Assembly: GCA_034189325.1 (NCBI GenBank)
Contig: JAXHUM010000075.1
Location: 1-31,886 of the forward strand
Direction of reading: 5' to 3'
Length of the DNA: 31,886 nucleotides
Source of the DNA: JAXHUM01 sp034189325
GTDB lineage: Bacteria; Desulfobacterota; DSM-4660; Desulfatiglandales; Desulfatiglandaceae
Shown here: positions 25,466-31,886 of the stretch, in pieces
Layout of the letters: each line of letters begins with the position of its first letter
Position numbering within the stretch: position 1 is the stretch's first letter
Translations under genes and position numbers: made by a program
Notes under the pieces: model-generated
What the model saw: only the letters and a program-made list of their open reading frames with translations
Database searches by the model: none
What the model was told of the DNA's origin: nothing

Positions 25466-25924
25466 ATGAAAAACAGAATAATGATAGCAGTGGCTTGTTT
25501 TTGTTTCTTTCCCTTTAATAGTGTGGCCACATCCAATAACGATAAAAGTTATGAAAACGCATCTGGGACGTTGGAAGTATATGATGGCGTGAGCAGTATG
25601 AATAAGCATGAAAAGTGGAGCTATTCCATTATAGTGCCTGTCGGAGACAGAAAGAATAACGAGGAAATTGGCGGTGATGGGACTCTCATCTATGCGGACT
25701 CCAGGAGAGAGAGAAGAGATATGGAAGAGGAGGGCATGACGGGGTACACCGGAGGAATGACTTCCGACGATAGACCGAGCTCTGCAAGAGATCATAGAGA
25801 CCGGGAAGAGAGAGGTATGACAGGGTATACCGGGGGAATGACTTCTGGTGATAGACCGAGCTCTGCAAGGGACGCAAGAGATAGGGAAGATCAAGGGCGG
25901 ACCGGGTACACCGGAGAAGAGTGA
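25466..25924 (+). CDS. Secreted protein with 27-residue tandem repeats, unknown function
   Basis: The 152-residue protein has a signal peptide (MKNRIMIAVACFCFFPFNSV, cleavage after VAT likely) and a short unique region. It then has two full copies and a partial third of a 27-residue unit, MTGYTGGMTSxDRPSSARDx followed by xRDREExxG. At DNA level the 81-base unit repeats from 25738, and the third copy is cut after TGYTGEE at the stop. The repeats are Gly, Thr, Asp and Arg rich, polar and probably disordered. AAGGAGG precedes the ATG and a separate promoter is present. I know no family for it. It sits 10 bases before the ankyrin-repeat gene and is likely co-transcribed. Function is unknown; a secreted adhesive or ion-binding tail is only speculation. 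Confidence 0.75.
   Translation: MKNRIMIAVACFCFFPFNSVATSNNDKSYENASGTLEVYDGVSSMNKHEKWSYSIIVPVGDRKNNEEIGGDGTLIYADSRRERRDMEEEGMTGYTGGMTSDDRPSSARDHRDREERGMTGYTGGMTSGDRPSSARDARDREDQGRTGYTGEE
25738..25920 (+). repeat. 81-base in-frame tandem repeat (2.2 copies) within the secreted protein gene
   Basis: Unit 1 at 25738-25818 and unit 2 at 25819-25899 align without gaps, and a partial unit 3 follows to 25920. Differences between copies include many third-base changes (ACGGGGTACACCGGAGGA versus ACAGGGTATACCGGGGGA), consistent with selection on the peptide rather than a very recent duplication. Confidence 0.85.
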
Positions 25925-25934
25925 GGAGGCATTT

Positions 25935-27926
25935 ATGCAAAAACGGATCTTTGTTGATTGGTCGATGTGGTTGGTCCTATTTTTGGCAGGGGCTTTGTGT
26001 TCCACTCCCTCAATGGCCGCGGAATTCACCGCACACGTGAAGCAGAGACTCGACAATAAGGATCTCACAGGCAGGATATTTGTGATGGGCCAGAAATACC
26101 GAGTTGAGATGAAGACTTCCACGGGCCGCCTCATGTTTATTATTGTAGATCAGGAGGCCGACCTGACCATTGTTGCTGATCCTGCTAAAAAGGAATATAT
26201 GGAGACAAAGAGCAGCGGCATGATTAGTCTAATGAACGATCCTTTCCAGAGCGCCAGGCGTATGGAAACCATGGCCGAGAGGAAATTGCTTGGAGAAGAA
26301 AATGTAAGCGGGTATGTGTGCGACAAGTTCAGATTTACAATGGAAGAAAAAGAGGTGATGACTGTCTGGAAATCACGGAAACTCGATTTTTTCTTGAAAA
26401 TCATCCTGCCTGACAAAAAACAATCTTTTATTCAACTCGAAAATATCAAGGAACAGGTGGCGGACGAAGCTCATTTCCAGGTCCCGACCGGATACGCCAA
26501 GGAAGAAGACCCCAGAAAGAAGTGGGAGCGGGAGGAAGCAGCTCTGGCCGTCGTTACAACAAAGGTCATGGGCGAGGTCCCTTGGGCCCGAAGAATCGGG
26601 CAGGGCGGTGAGATCCGGGTCAAGGTAGATCCCAAGAAATCGGTCAGGTTCCATTTTGAGAACTTCACGAAAGAGGAATCCCTATTCGCCCTCAGGGCCT
26701 TTCGACAGGGTCAGCCGATCAAAATGGACATTAAGGAGACCTATTCCCTGAAGGGCAAGGGCCGAAGGGTGAAACCCCTCCTTGGTATGCAAAACAGGGC
26801 CGATGAGGTCGCTGTTCAGGTCGATAAGGGTAAAATCATCGCCCTGGTCCTCAACGAAGAATCCTCCTTTGCAAAAGACAAAGTAGAGGCCTTCTTCCTG
26901 TTGGCCGGCATCCGGCCTTCCCATCGAGGTAAGTTCGTGAACAACAAGCGTCGCTTCCGGCTTTTCATCACCGGCGACAGCCAGGACGGGGCGGAATCTA
27001 AGGTTATAGTGAGATTCTATAAAGGCGATTACAAAGATAAGATCGACGAGGTCGAAACCGTGATTGCCAACGGCCAGAGCAGAAACTGGGACTATCCCCC
27101 TGAAAAGGGAATTAAGACTTTTGAGATCCTGCTGTCCAAGCATGGCGGGATCAAGGTGAGGGTCGAGCAGCCAGCCCCGGTAAAGGTTGCCAAACCAAAA
27201 CCAACACCTAGAATCGTCAGGCCCCCATCTTCCAAGCAGACTGGAAAACCAGTGACCAGGACGAAAAAGGGCAACAGGCCTGGTCCCCGGCTCTCCAAAG
27301 AACAGACAAACATTGTCATAAAAGCGATCAACGCCAACGACATCGCAACAATGGAATCCGAATTGGACAAGGGCATGGACATTGACTCCACCCTATATGG
27401 CGGGACCATTCTGATGAAGGCGGCCAACCTGGGTACCTCAGACATGGTCCGTATGCTTATCTCCCGCGGAGCCGATTTGAACTATAGGACCCCTCGTGAC
27501 GATGACGCGCTGTCCGTGGCCATGAGCAACAGCCGCCACTGGCAGCAATTGGTACCCGCTCTGGTGGAGGCCGGCATTATCGTTGACGAAAAAACCCCTA
27601 TCTGGAAAGTGGCCTTCAAGGTCAAAAAGGGTAAGCTCCTTCCTGAAGCCGCAAAAGTACTCGAGCTCCTGTTTTCCAAAGGGGCCAGCCCTGATTGTTA
27701 TGCCAGCAAGAAACAGTCTACGGTCATCATGTATTACGCAAAAAAGGGCTGGCTTGAACCTCTCAAGTTTTTCCTGGACCATGGGGCCGATGTCAACGCC
27801 CGGACACTGGATGGCGAGACAGCCCTGAGCAAGGCCATGACAAAGCCACGGAGGCCGGAAAAACCCCACCAGAGAAAGGAACGCCAGGCTGTTGTGGAGT
27901 TATTGAAATCCAGGGGCGCGAAATAA
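25935..27926 (+). CDS. Secreted protein with lipoprotein-carrier-like N-terminus and C-terminal ankyrin repeats
   Basis: The 663-residue protein has a signal peptide (WLVLFLAGALCSTPSMAA, cleavage near residue 29). An N-terminal domain of about 160 residues with DLTGRIFVMGQKYRVEMKTS resembles DUF4412/LolA-like folds. A middle region of about 230 residues matches no family I recognise. A Pro/Lys-rich linker lies near 415-455, and four ankyrin-like units run from about 455 to the end (for example GGTILMKAANLGTSDMVRML and FFLDHGADVNARTLDGETAL). It is expected in the periplasm or beyond, binding protein partners through the ankyrin part. The ATG at 25935 has GAGGAGG 6 bases upstream; an in-frame ATG at 25848 lies inside the previous gene. 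It follows the repeat protein by 10 bases. The combination of domains is unusual to me. Confidence 0.8.
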   Translation: MQKRIFVDWSMWLVLFLAGALCSTPSMAAEFTAHVKQRLDNKDLTGRIFVMGQKYRVEMKTSTGRLMFIIVDQEADLTIVADPAKKEYMETKSSGMISLMNDPFQSARRMETMAERKLLGEENVSGYVCDKFRFTMEEKEVMTVWKSRKLDFFLKIILPDKKQSFIQLENIKEQVADEAHFQVPTGYAKEEDPRKKWEREEAALAVVTTKVMGEVPWARRIGQGGEIRVKVDPKKSVRFHFENFTKEESLFALRAFRQGQPIKMDIKETYSLKGKGRRVKPLLGMQNRADEVAVQVDKGKIIALVLNEESSFAKDKVEAFFLLAGIRPSHRGKFVNNKRRFRLFITGDSQDGAESKVIVRFYKGDYKDKIDEVETVIANGQSRNWDYPPEKGIKTFEILLSKHGGIKVRVEQPAPVKVAKPKPTPRIVRPPSSKQTGKPVTRTKKGNRPGPRLSKEQTNIVIKAINANDIATMESELDKGMDIDSTLYGGTILMKAANLGTSDMVRMLISRGADLNYRTPRDDDALSVAMSNSRHWQQLVPALVEAGIIVDEKTPIWKVAFKVKKGKLLPEAAKVLELLFSKGASPDCYASKKQSTVIMYYAKKGWLEPLKFFLDHGADVNARTLDGETALSKAMTKPRRPEKPHQRKERQAVVELLKSRGAK

Positions 27927-27996
27927 AGTAAATAAAGGACAAATCTACGATTAACTGCCCCTGGCCATTTTAGAATAGCTGTTTCATGCCCGGACC

Positions 27997-28038
27997 ATCG
28001 AGAATCCAATATCCACATGCCATGTTGTGGGATTCGAT
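27997..28038. repeat. Interrupted inverted repeat between convergent genes
   Basis: ATCGAGAATCC (27997-28007) pairs with GGATTCGAT (28030-28038) with a one- to two-base bulge. Inside it, CCACA pairs with TGTGG around a GCCATG centre. It stands between the ankyrin and chemoreceptor stops. It may act as a two-way terminator, but neither side has a T run. Confidence 0.4.
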
Positions 28039-28057
28039 TGAGTGCGGGCTGAAACAC

Positions 28058-30034
28058 TTAGGCAGACAGGAAGGCGGTGTCTTCGAATTCCTCTTCATTA
28101 AAGCTTCCAGTGCCTTCCTGAGCGATCACCTTACCTGCTCCGTCATCTGATTTCTTGCGGGCTGATCCACCCCCGACAAGGGAGACCAGATTCTCTACGA
28201 TGATTCCCAATTCCTCTGCTTGAGACCTTAATTCTGCAGAGGCGGCCGCTGATTCCTCAGCATTGGCTGCGTTCTTCTGAGTCACGCTGTCCATTTGGGA
28301 AGTGGCTTTGTTGATCTGTTCAATCCCCTTGGCCTGTTCGTTGGAGGCTGCCGCTATACCACTGACAAGCTCCATCCCTGTTGTCGCATTGGTGTCCACT
28401 TCTGAAAAGGCCTCGGCGGTTTCCCCAACCAGGGAGGAACCTTCGTGGACCTTGTTGACCGTAGCTTCGATCAGTTCCGCCGTATTCCCCGCTGCTTCTC
28501 CGGCTCGCATGGCAAGATTACGGACCTCGTCGGCGACTACGGCAAAGCCGGCACCGGCCTCACCGGCCCTGGCAGCCTCAACAGCGGCATTGAGGGCAAG
28601 GAGGTTGGTCTGAAACGCGATCTCATCAATAGTCTTTATGATTTTGGAGGTGTCTTCGCTTGCCTTAGAGATCTCATCAATGGAAGAGGAGAGGGCGGAC
28701 ATGCGATCATTCGCTTTGGCAACGATGCTTGTGGCCAGTTTCATGACCTCTTCCGCCTCACGCGCATGCTCGGCATTCTGTGCCGTCATGGAGGACATCT
28801 CCTCCAGGGAGGATGATGTCTCCTCGAGGGATGCGGCCTGATCACTCGCCCCTGCCGCCAGTTGCCCGCTTGAAGACGATACCTGCCTGGAGGCATCCGC
28901 CACTTTTTGCGCCATGTCGGTAAGGGCCTCAATGATCCTGTTGATGGGTTTTGTCAATGAATTTGAGAAAACAAAGGCCACAGGTATGATCACCAAAATA
29001 CATGCGAGATACACGATTCCGAGAAGCTTTATCATTTGCCACGTATTGGCCTTGACAATATCTTTGGAGAGAAGGGCGGCAATGGCACCGGCTTTTTCTC
29101 CGTTTCCAATGAGCGGCAGGACACCCTGAAAATAATCCCCCATCTCCAATTCCAGATCATTGAGGAGGACCTCCTGCTTGGCCAGGCTCCATGGTGTTTG
29201 GCCATATCCAATCTCTTGTGATTTGAGCGCGGTATAGTCTTTCAGGTTTCCGATACTCAAACCCTTATCAGTAAAAATATTGATTTCCATACCTGTCAGG
29301 CTTGACATTTGAGTAAGGAATTCCTTATCGAGCTTTCTAATTGCCACTGAGAAACCATACTGTTTCTTAATGAACTTGTCCGTTTCTTGGTCATAATCTT
29401 CGGCCAGAATCGGAACCATGGATACAATACAGACAGAGTTTCCAAGTCTCTTGAAGTGCACACTCTCAGTCGTGGGAATAGGTCCATCAAATTTGGATGC
29501 CAAATTCATCTGGGGCAACGAGCCGAGAGCCTTCCACGATTCCGACCTTAATTGTTCTCCCATCTTCATCGTCACGCCCCAACCCCCAGAGTTCGAATTA
29601 ACAGGATATCCAAAGGAATAAGACTCATTATCTACTTGAATCGCAAAGGATTTGAGGTCTCCATCGAGGTCGTAAACACCCACTTCCATCACTTTAGACA
29701 TGCTGCTGATATTAAATAGGGTGGAAGAGACTTCCCGATAGGTATCTCTTGTGACAGACTGTCTGTCATCCTTTTTGTAATTATATAAAAACTTGACCTT
29801 CCCATGTATTTCATTGAGGGTGGCCGCCTGTCGAGTATCGAAGAGGAGCTTTTTCTGCCTAGTCTTGAGGGCCTCACGAATAATATCCAAGGTGTTCTCA
29901 ATTCGACCGTAGGAGGCAGCTTGATTCTGCCTGTTAATGACTATAGAGACCGCAATGGTGGTCACAACCATGACCATTATGATGATTAACAGTGATCCTG
30001 AAATGAGTTTGTTTCTCAACGTGATTCTTTTCAA
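28058..30034 (-). CDS. Methyl-accepting chemotaxis protein with periplasmic sensor domain
   Basis: The 658-residue chemoreceptor has a first membrane helix at about 12-33 and a periplasmic domain of about 300 residues. This domain carries GWGVTMKMGEQLRSESWKAL and GMEINIFTDKGLSIGNLKDY, Cache-like features of a single-Cache or Cache3-Cache2 type. A second membrane helix follows at 335-357 (MIKLLGIVYLACILVIIPVA). Only the start of a HAMP-like segment follows (SLTKPINRIIEALTDMAQ), then methylation helices. The signalling tip is EIAFQTNLLALNAAVEAARA through AGEAGAGFAVVADEVRNLA at about 471-508. It binds CheA and CheW at the tip. The C-terminus EDTAFLSA lacks the NWE(T/S)F tail that recruits CheR. 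GGGAGGGGAG precedes the ATG. The ligand is unknown. The sigma-28-like promoter at 30126-30152 links it to the flagellar regulon. Confidence 0.93.
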   Translation of the reverse strand: MKRITLRNKLISGSLLIIIMVMVVTTIAVSIVINRQNQAASYGRIENTLDIIREALKTRQKKLLFDTRQAATLNEIHGKVKFLYNYKKDDRQSVTRDTYREVSSTLFNISSMSKVMEVGVYDLDGDLKSFAIQVDNESYSFGYPVNSNSGGWGVTMKMGEQLRSESWKALGSLPQMNLASKFDGPIPTTESVHFKRLGNSVCIVSMVPILAEDYDQETDKFIKKQYGFSVAIRKLDKEFLTQMSSLTGMEINIFTDKGLSIGNLKDYTALKSQEIGYGQTPWSLAKQEVLLNDLELEMGDYFQGVLPLIGNGEKAGAIAALLSKDIVKANTWQMIKLLGIVYLACILVIIPVAFVFSNSLTKPINRIIEALTDMAQKVADASRQVSSSSGQLAAGASDQAASLEETSSSLEEMSSMTAQNAEHAREAEEVMKLATSIVAKANDRMSALSSSIDEISKASEDTSKIIKTIDEIAFQTNLLALNAAVEAARAGEAGAGFAVVADEVRNLAMRAGEAAGNTAELIEATVNKVHEGSSLVGETAEAFSEVDTNATTGMELVSGIAAASNEQAKGIEQINKATSQMDSVTQKNAANAEESAAASAELRSQAEELGIIVENLVSLVGGGSARKKSDDGAGKVIAQEGTGSFNEEEFEDTAFLSA

Positions 30035-31035
30035 TTTCTCCCCTCCCTGATCATTTGTGATTAAAGACGGCCATTCAGATTTAAAGGCACCCCAGAACTG
30101 TCCTTTATAAGTGTCTATAATTATTTATCGCCAGATAGATAGAAAAGTTTAATAAAAAAATGATTCTTCACAAAACAGAGAAAAAAATGGATAAGGATGG
30201 CCGAAAAACCTAATGTACCTCGATGCTGATGAAAAAGCCGTTTTTTCAAAACCTATCATTGGAATTCTCCACTCATTTGTCAGCAAGGCCGACGAGAACA
30301 GGGAAAAAGGAGGGTTGGAGATTTGTCAATGAGGGGATAAGAGTATCGTGCCGCGGGATCAGGTTTGGAATGAATATCAGGTCGAGGGAAGGGACCATGG
30401 TTTAACTTATTGATTCGATGAGGATAAATAGAATGTTCGATGGCTGTTGCATGAAAAAGTGCTTGACACGATTGAGCAAAAAATGAGATGAGGGGACCTG
30501 TTGAGAGTTTCGAAAGTGATGAGTATTTCTCTCCTAGCTCATCGGTTCTTGCTTTTCATCATTTTTTTGTGACACGATGATGGCAGGTCTCTCTTACAAT
30601 ATGTGGTGAAACGCTTATCATTCATCATCACCGATGATTCGGACTTGGAATCCATTCTATCCATACTATGTGCAATCTGGCAGGACACTAACAGAGGTCC
30701 TTCTTTATTCAAATTGTGCCCGATGCATAACAGGCCTCCGATGAGCAACGGATTATCTCACCTCATCTTTTTTCGTATTAAATATCATGGGTAAGCTGCC
30801 GTTCTATGTGGGACTCTGTGGTGAGGTAAAAGAAACGTTTGACAAGTTGCCAATAAGATCGGATCTATTCCGGGCGAGAAATTCAGTCTCCTCCGGGGCA
30901 ATAGGTTTTGTCTATGAAACAGAGCGTAAAATCAGTATAAGCGCCTTTGCGAAGCAGTGGTTCGCTTGGTTGAGCCCCAGAAAGGACGTTGATTCCTTCA
31001 TTCGAGAGAGACGATAGGGAAGAAAGAGAAGACAG
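30035..31035. other. 1-kb stretch without a convincing gene
   Basis: Besides the chemoreceptor promoter (30126-30152) I see no gene here that I can defend. Open frames at 30223-30405, 30603-30794, 30787-31017 (plus) and 30539-30748 (minus) have no ribosome site or recognisable relatives. The 76-codon frame at 30787-31017 (start MGKLPFYVGLCGEVKETFDK) ends 18 bases before the activase and is the least unlikely. A perfect TTGACA at 30463-30468 lacks a good -10 box. Confidence 0.5.
30126..30152 (-). promoter_or_regulatory. Sigma-28 (FliA)-type promoter for the chemoreceptor
   Basis: On the minus strand TAAA (30152-30149), a 15-base spacer and GGCGATAA (30133-30126) match the sigma-28 consensus TAAA-N15-GCCGATAA at 11 of 12 defined positions. 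It lies about 90 bases before the chemoreceptor ATG at 30034, the expected place for a flagellar-class promoter. Confidence 0.7.
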
Positions 31036-31886
31036 GTGACAGAAAAATATTTTGCCGGTATTGATGTTGGGTCCACTATGACCAAGGTGATTGTCCTAGG
31101 AGATTCGGGAATTGTCTCCTCAGTGATCGGTCCTACGGGAGCCGAGCATCGCAGGTTGGCCAACAGGGTCATGGAGGAGGCTGCAAAAAAGGCGGGACTC
31201 TGTTTTGAAGATATCAGCTATGTTGTATCAACCGGCTACGGTCGAGTGAATGTCCCTTTTGCTGATAAACAGACCACTGAAATATCTTGTCATGCAAAGG
31301 GAGTCGGCCACATCTTTCCTGAAGCCAAGACAATCATCGACATCGGCGGACAGGACTCTAAAGGAATTAAGATAAAAGGTGGGAGAGTCCGAGACTTTGT
31401 TATGAATGATAAGTGTGCCGCCGGAACAGGGCGCTTCCTTGAGGCGATTGCTGAGACCCTGGGATTGGGGCTGGAAGATTTAGGACCTGTATCGCTGAAG
31501 GCACGGGGAGCCCTCAGGGTGAGCAATACCTGTACTGTCTTTGCAGAACAGGAGGTTGTGGCCCGCGCAGCCGAGGGGGCGAAACTTGCCGATATAGTAG
31601 CCGGGATTCATGAGGCCATGGCAACGAGGATATTGGCCATGGTTGAGCGGGTTAAGATCGAAAGAGAAGTGGTCATCACCGGTGGAGGCGCCAAGAACGT
31701 CGGTCTGGTTGCGGCCATGGAGAAAGGCCTGGGTTTCACCGCTTTGCGTCCACCCGAACCCTTGATAACCGGTGCCCTCGGTGCTGCCATTATTGCTAAG
31801 GAGAAATTCGAAAAGGCCGATTTGAAGGGTGAGATCCTTGAACGGACTAAGAAACATCTGGATGAAGCGACCTTTTTTGACAATGG
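31036..31886 (+). CDS. BadF/BadG/BcrA/BcrD-type acyl-CoA dehydratase activase, partial at right edge
   Basis: The visible 283 residues show an ASKHA ATPase of the HgdC/BcrA type. FAGIDVGSTMTKVIVLGDSG is the first phosphate loop, IIDIGGQDSKGIKI the second, and NDKCAAGTGRFLEAI and SNTCTVFAEQEVVARA carry the two cysteines that hold a bridging [4Fe-4S] cluster between two subunits. VITGGGAKNVGLVAAMEKGL is the adenosine loop. The enzyme couples ATP hydrolysis to transfer of a low-potential electron to a 2-hydroxyacyl-CoA dehydratase or benzoyl-CoA reductase. The start is GTG at 31036, with a purine-rich GGGAAGAAAGAGAAG upstream. It runs off the right edge within a few residues of the usual end (about 260-290). 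Its partner subunits should lie just beyond the window; benzoyl-CoA reductase, glutaryl-type or lactyl-CoA systems are all possible. Confidence 0.93.
   Translation, partial: MTEKYFAGIDVGSTMTKVIVLGDSGIVSSVIGPTGAEHRRLANRVMEEAAKKAGLCFEDISYVVSTGYGRVNVPFADKQTTEISCHAKGVGHIFPEAKTIIDIGGQDSKGIKIKGGRVRDFVMNDKCAAGTGRFLEAIAETLGLGLEDLGPVSLKARGALRVSNTCTVFAEQEVVARAAEGAKLADIVAGIHEAMATRILAMVERVKIEREVVITGGGAKNVGLVAAMEKGLGFTALRPPEPLITGALGAAIIAKEKFEKADLKGEILERTKKHLDEATFFDN

Noticed and set aside
25738..25920. Direct repeats as a possible CRISPR array
   Set aside because: The repeats are contiguous 81-base units in a coding frame, with no spacers and no cas genes.

Overview
The window looks like a chromosomal segment of an anaerobic Desulfobacterota-type bacterium (former Deltaproteobacteria). 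This is inferred from gene content only: a sucCD pair, a BadF/HgdC-type CoA-dehydratase activase, a complete Bat ('aerotolerance') gene set, a cytoplasmic molybdopterin oxidoreductase, a flagellar-type (sigma-28-like) promoter in front of a chemoreceptor, and an apparent in-frame UGA selenocysteine codon. No rRNA, tRNA or CRISPR array was seen.

Layout. 1-1735 (-): GH13 alpha-amylase-family gene, open in one frame to the left edge. 1736-3107: a scrapyard of mobile and toxin-antitoxin debris, made of the 5' part of a group II intron, a frameshifted PIN-toxin C-terminus with an antitoxin tail, and an IS21-like end with a five-codon stub. 3108-4646 (+): Fic-family protein. 5013-7772 (-): sucC-sucD, a small zinc-ribbon protein and tatA. 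8077-8730 (+): LOG-family nucleotide phosphoribohydrolase, with a good sigma-70 promoter.

8935-25234 (+) is one co-directional block of 14 tightly packed genes. It holds a Gld-type ABC ATPase, its permease, a GldG-like protein, a DUF4340 protein, a DUF1573 protein, then MoxR, DUF58, a BatD/DUF4381-like membrane protein, two VWA proteins (BatA, BatB), BatC (TPR), BatD, BatE (TPR-SH3) and a molybdopterin oxidoreductase. The DUF1573 gene is read here as a selenoprotein: a TGA at 14055-14057 sits exactly on the first cysteine of the family's CGC motif. The frame continues for 275 codons beyond it, and a 10-bp hairpin with SECIS-like spacing follows.

25466-27926 (+): a secreted protein with 27-residue tandem repeats, and a secreted protein with C-terminal ankyrin repeats. 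28058-30034 (-): a methyl-accepting chemotaxis protein with a sigma-28-like promoter. 30035-31035: about 1 kb without a convincing gene. 31036 to the end (+): CoA-dehydratase activase, cut by the right edge.

Working picture (inference): the central block encodes an envelope complex. An ABC module with periplasmic GldG/DUF4340 partners would act together with a MoxR/VWA/Bat chaperone-like system and a redox-active periplasmic selenoprotein. The rest is central metabolism, chemotaxis and accessory genes.
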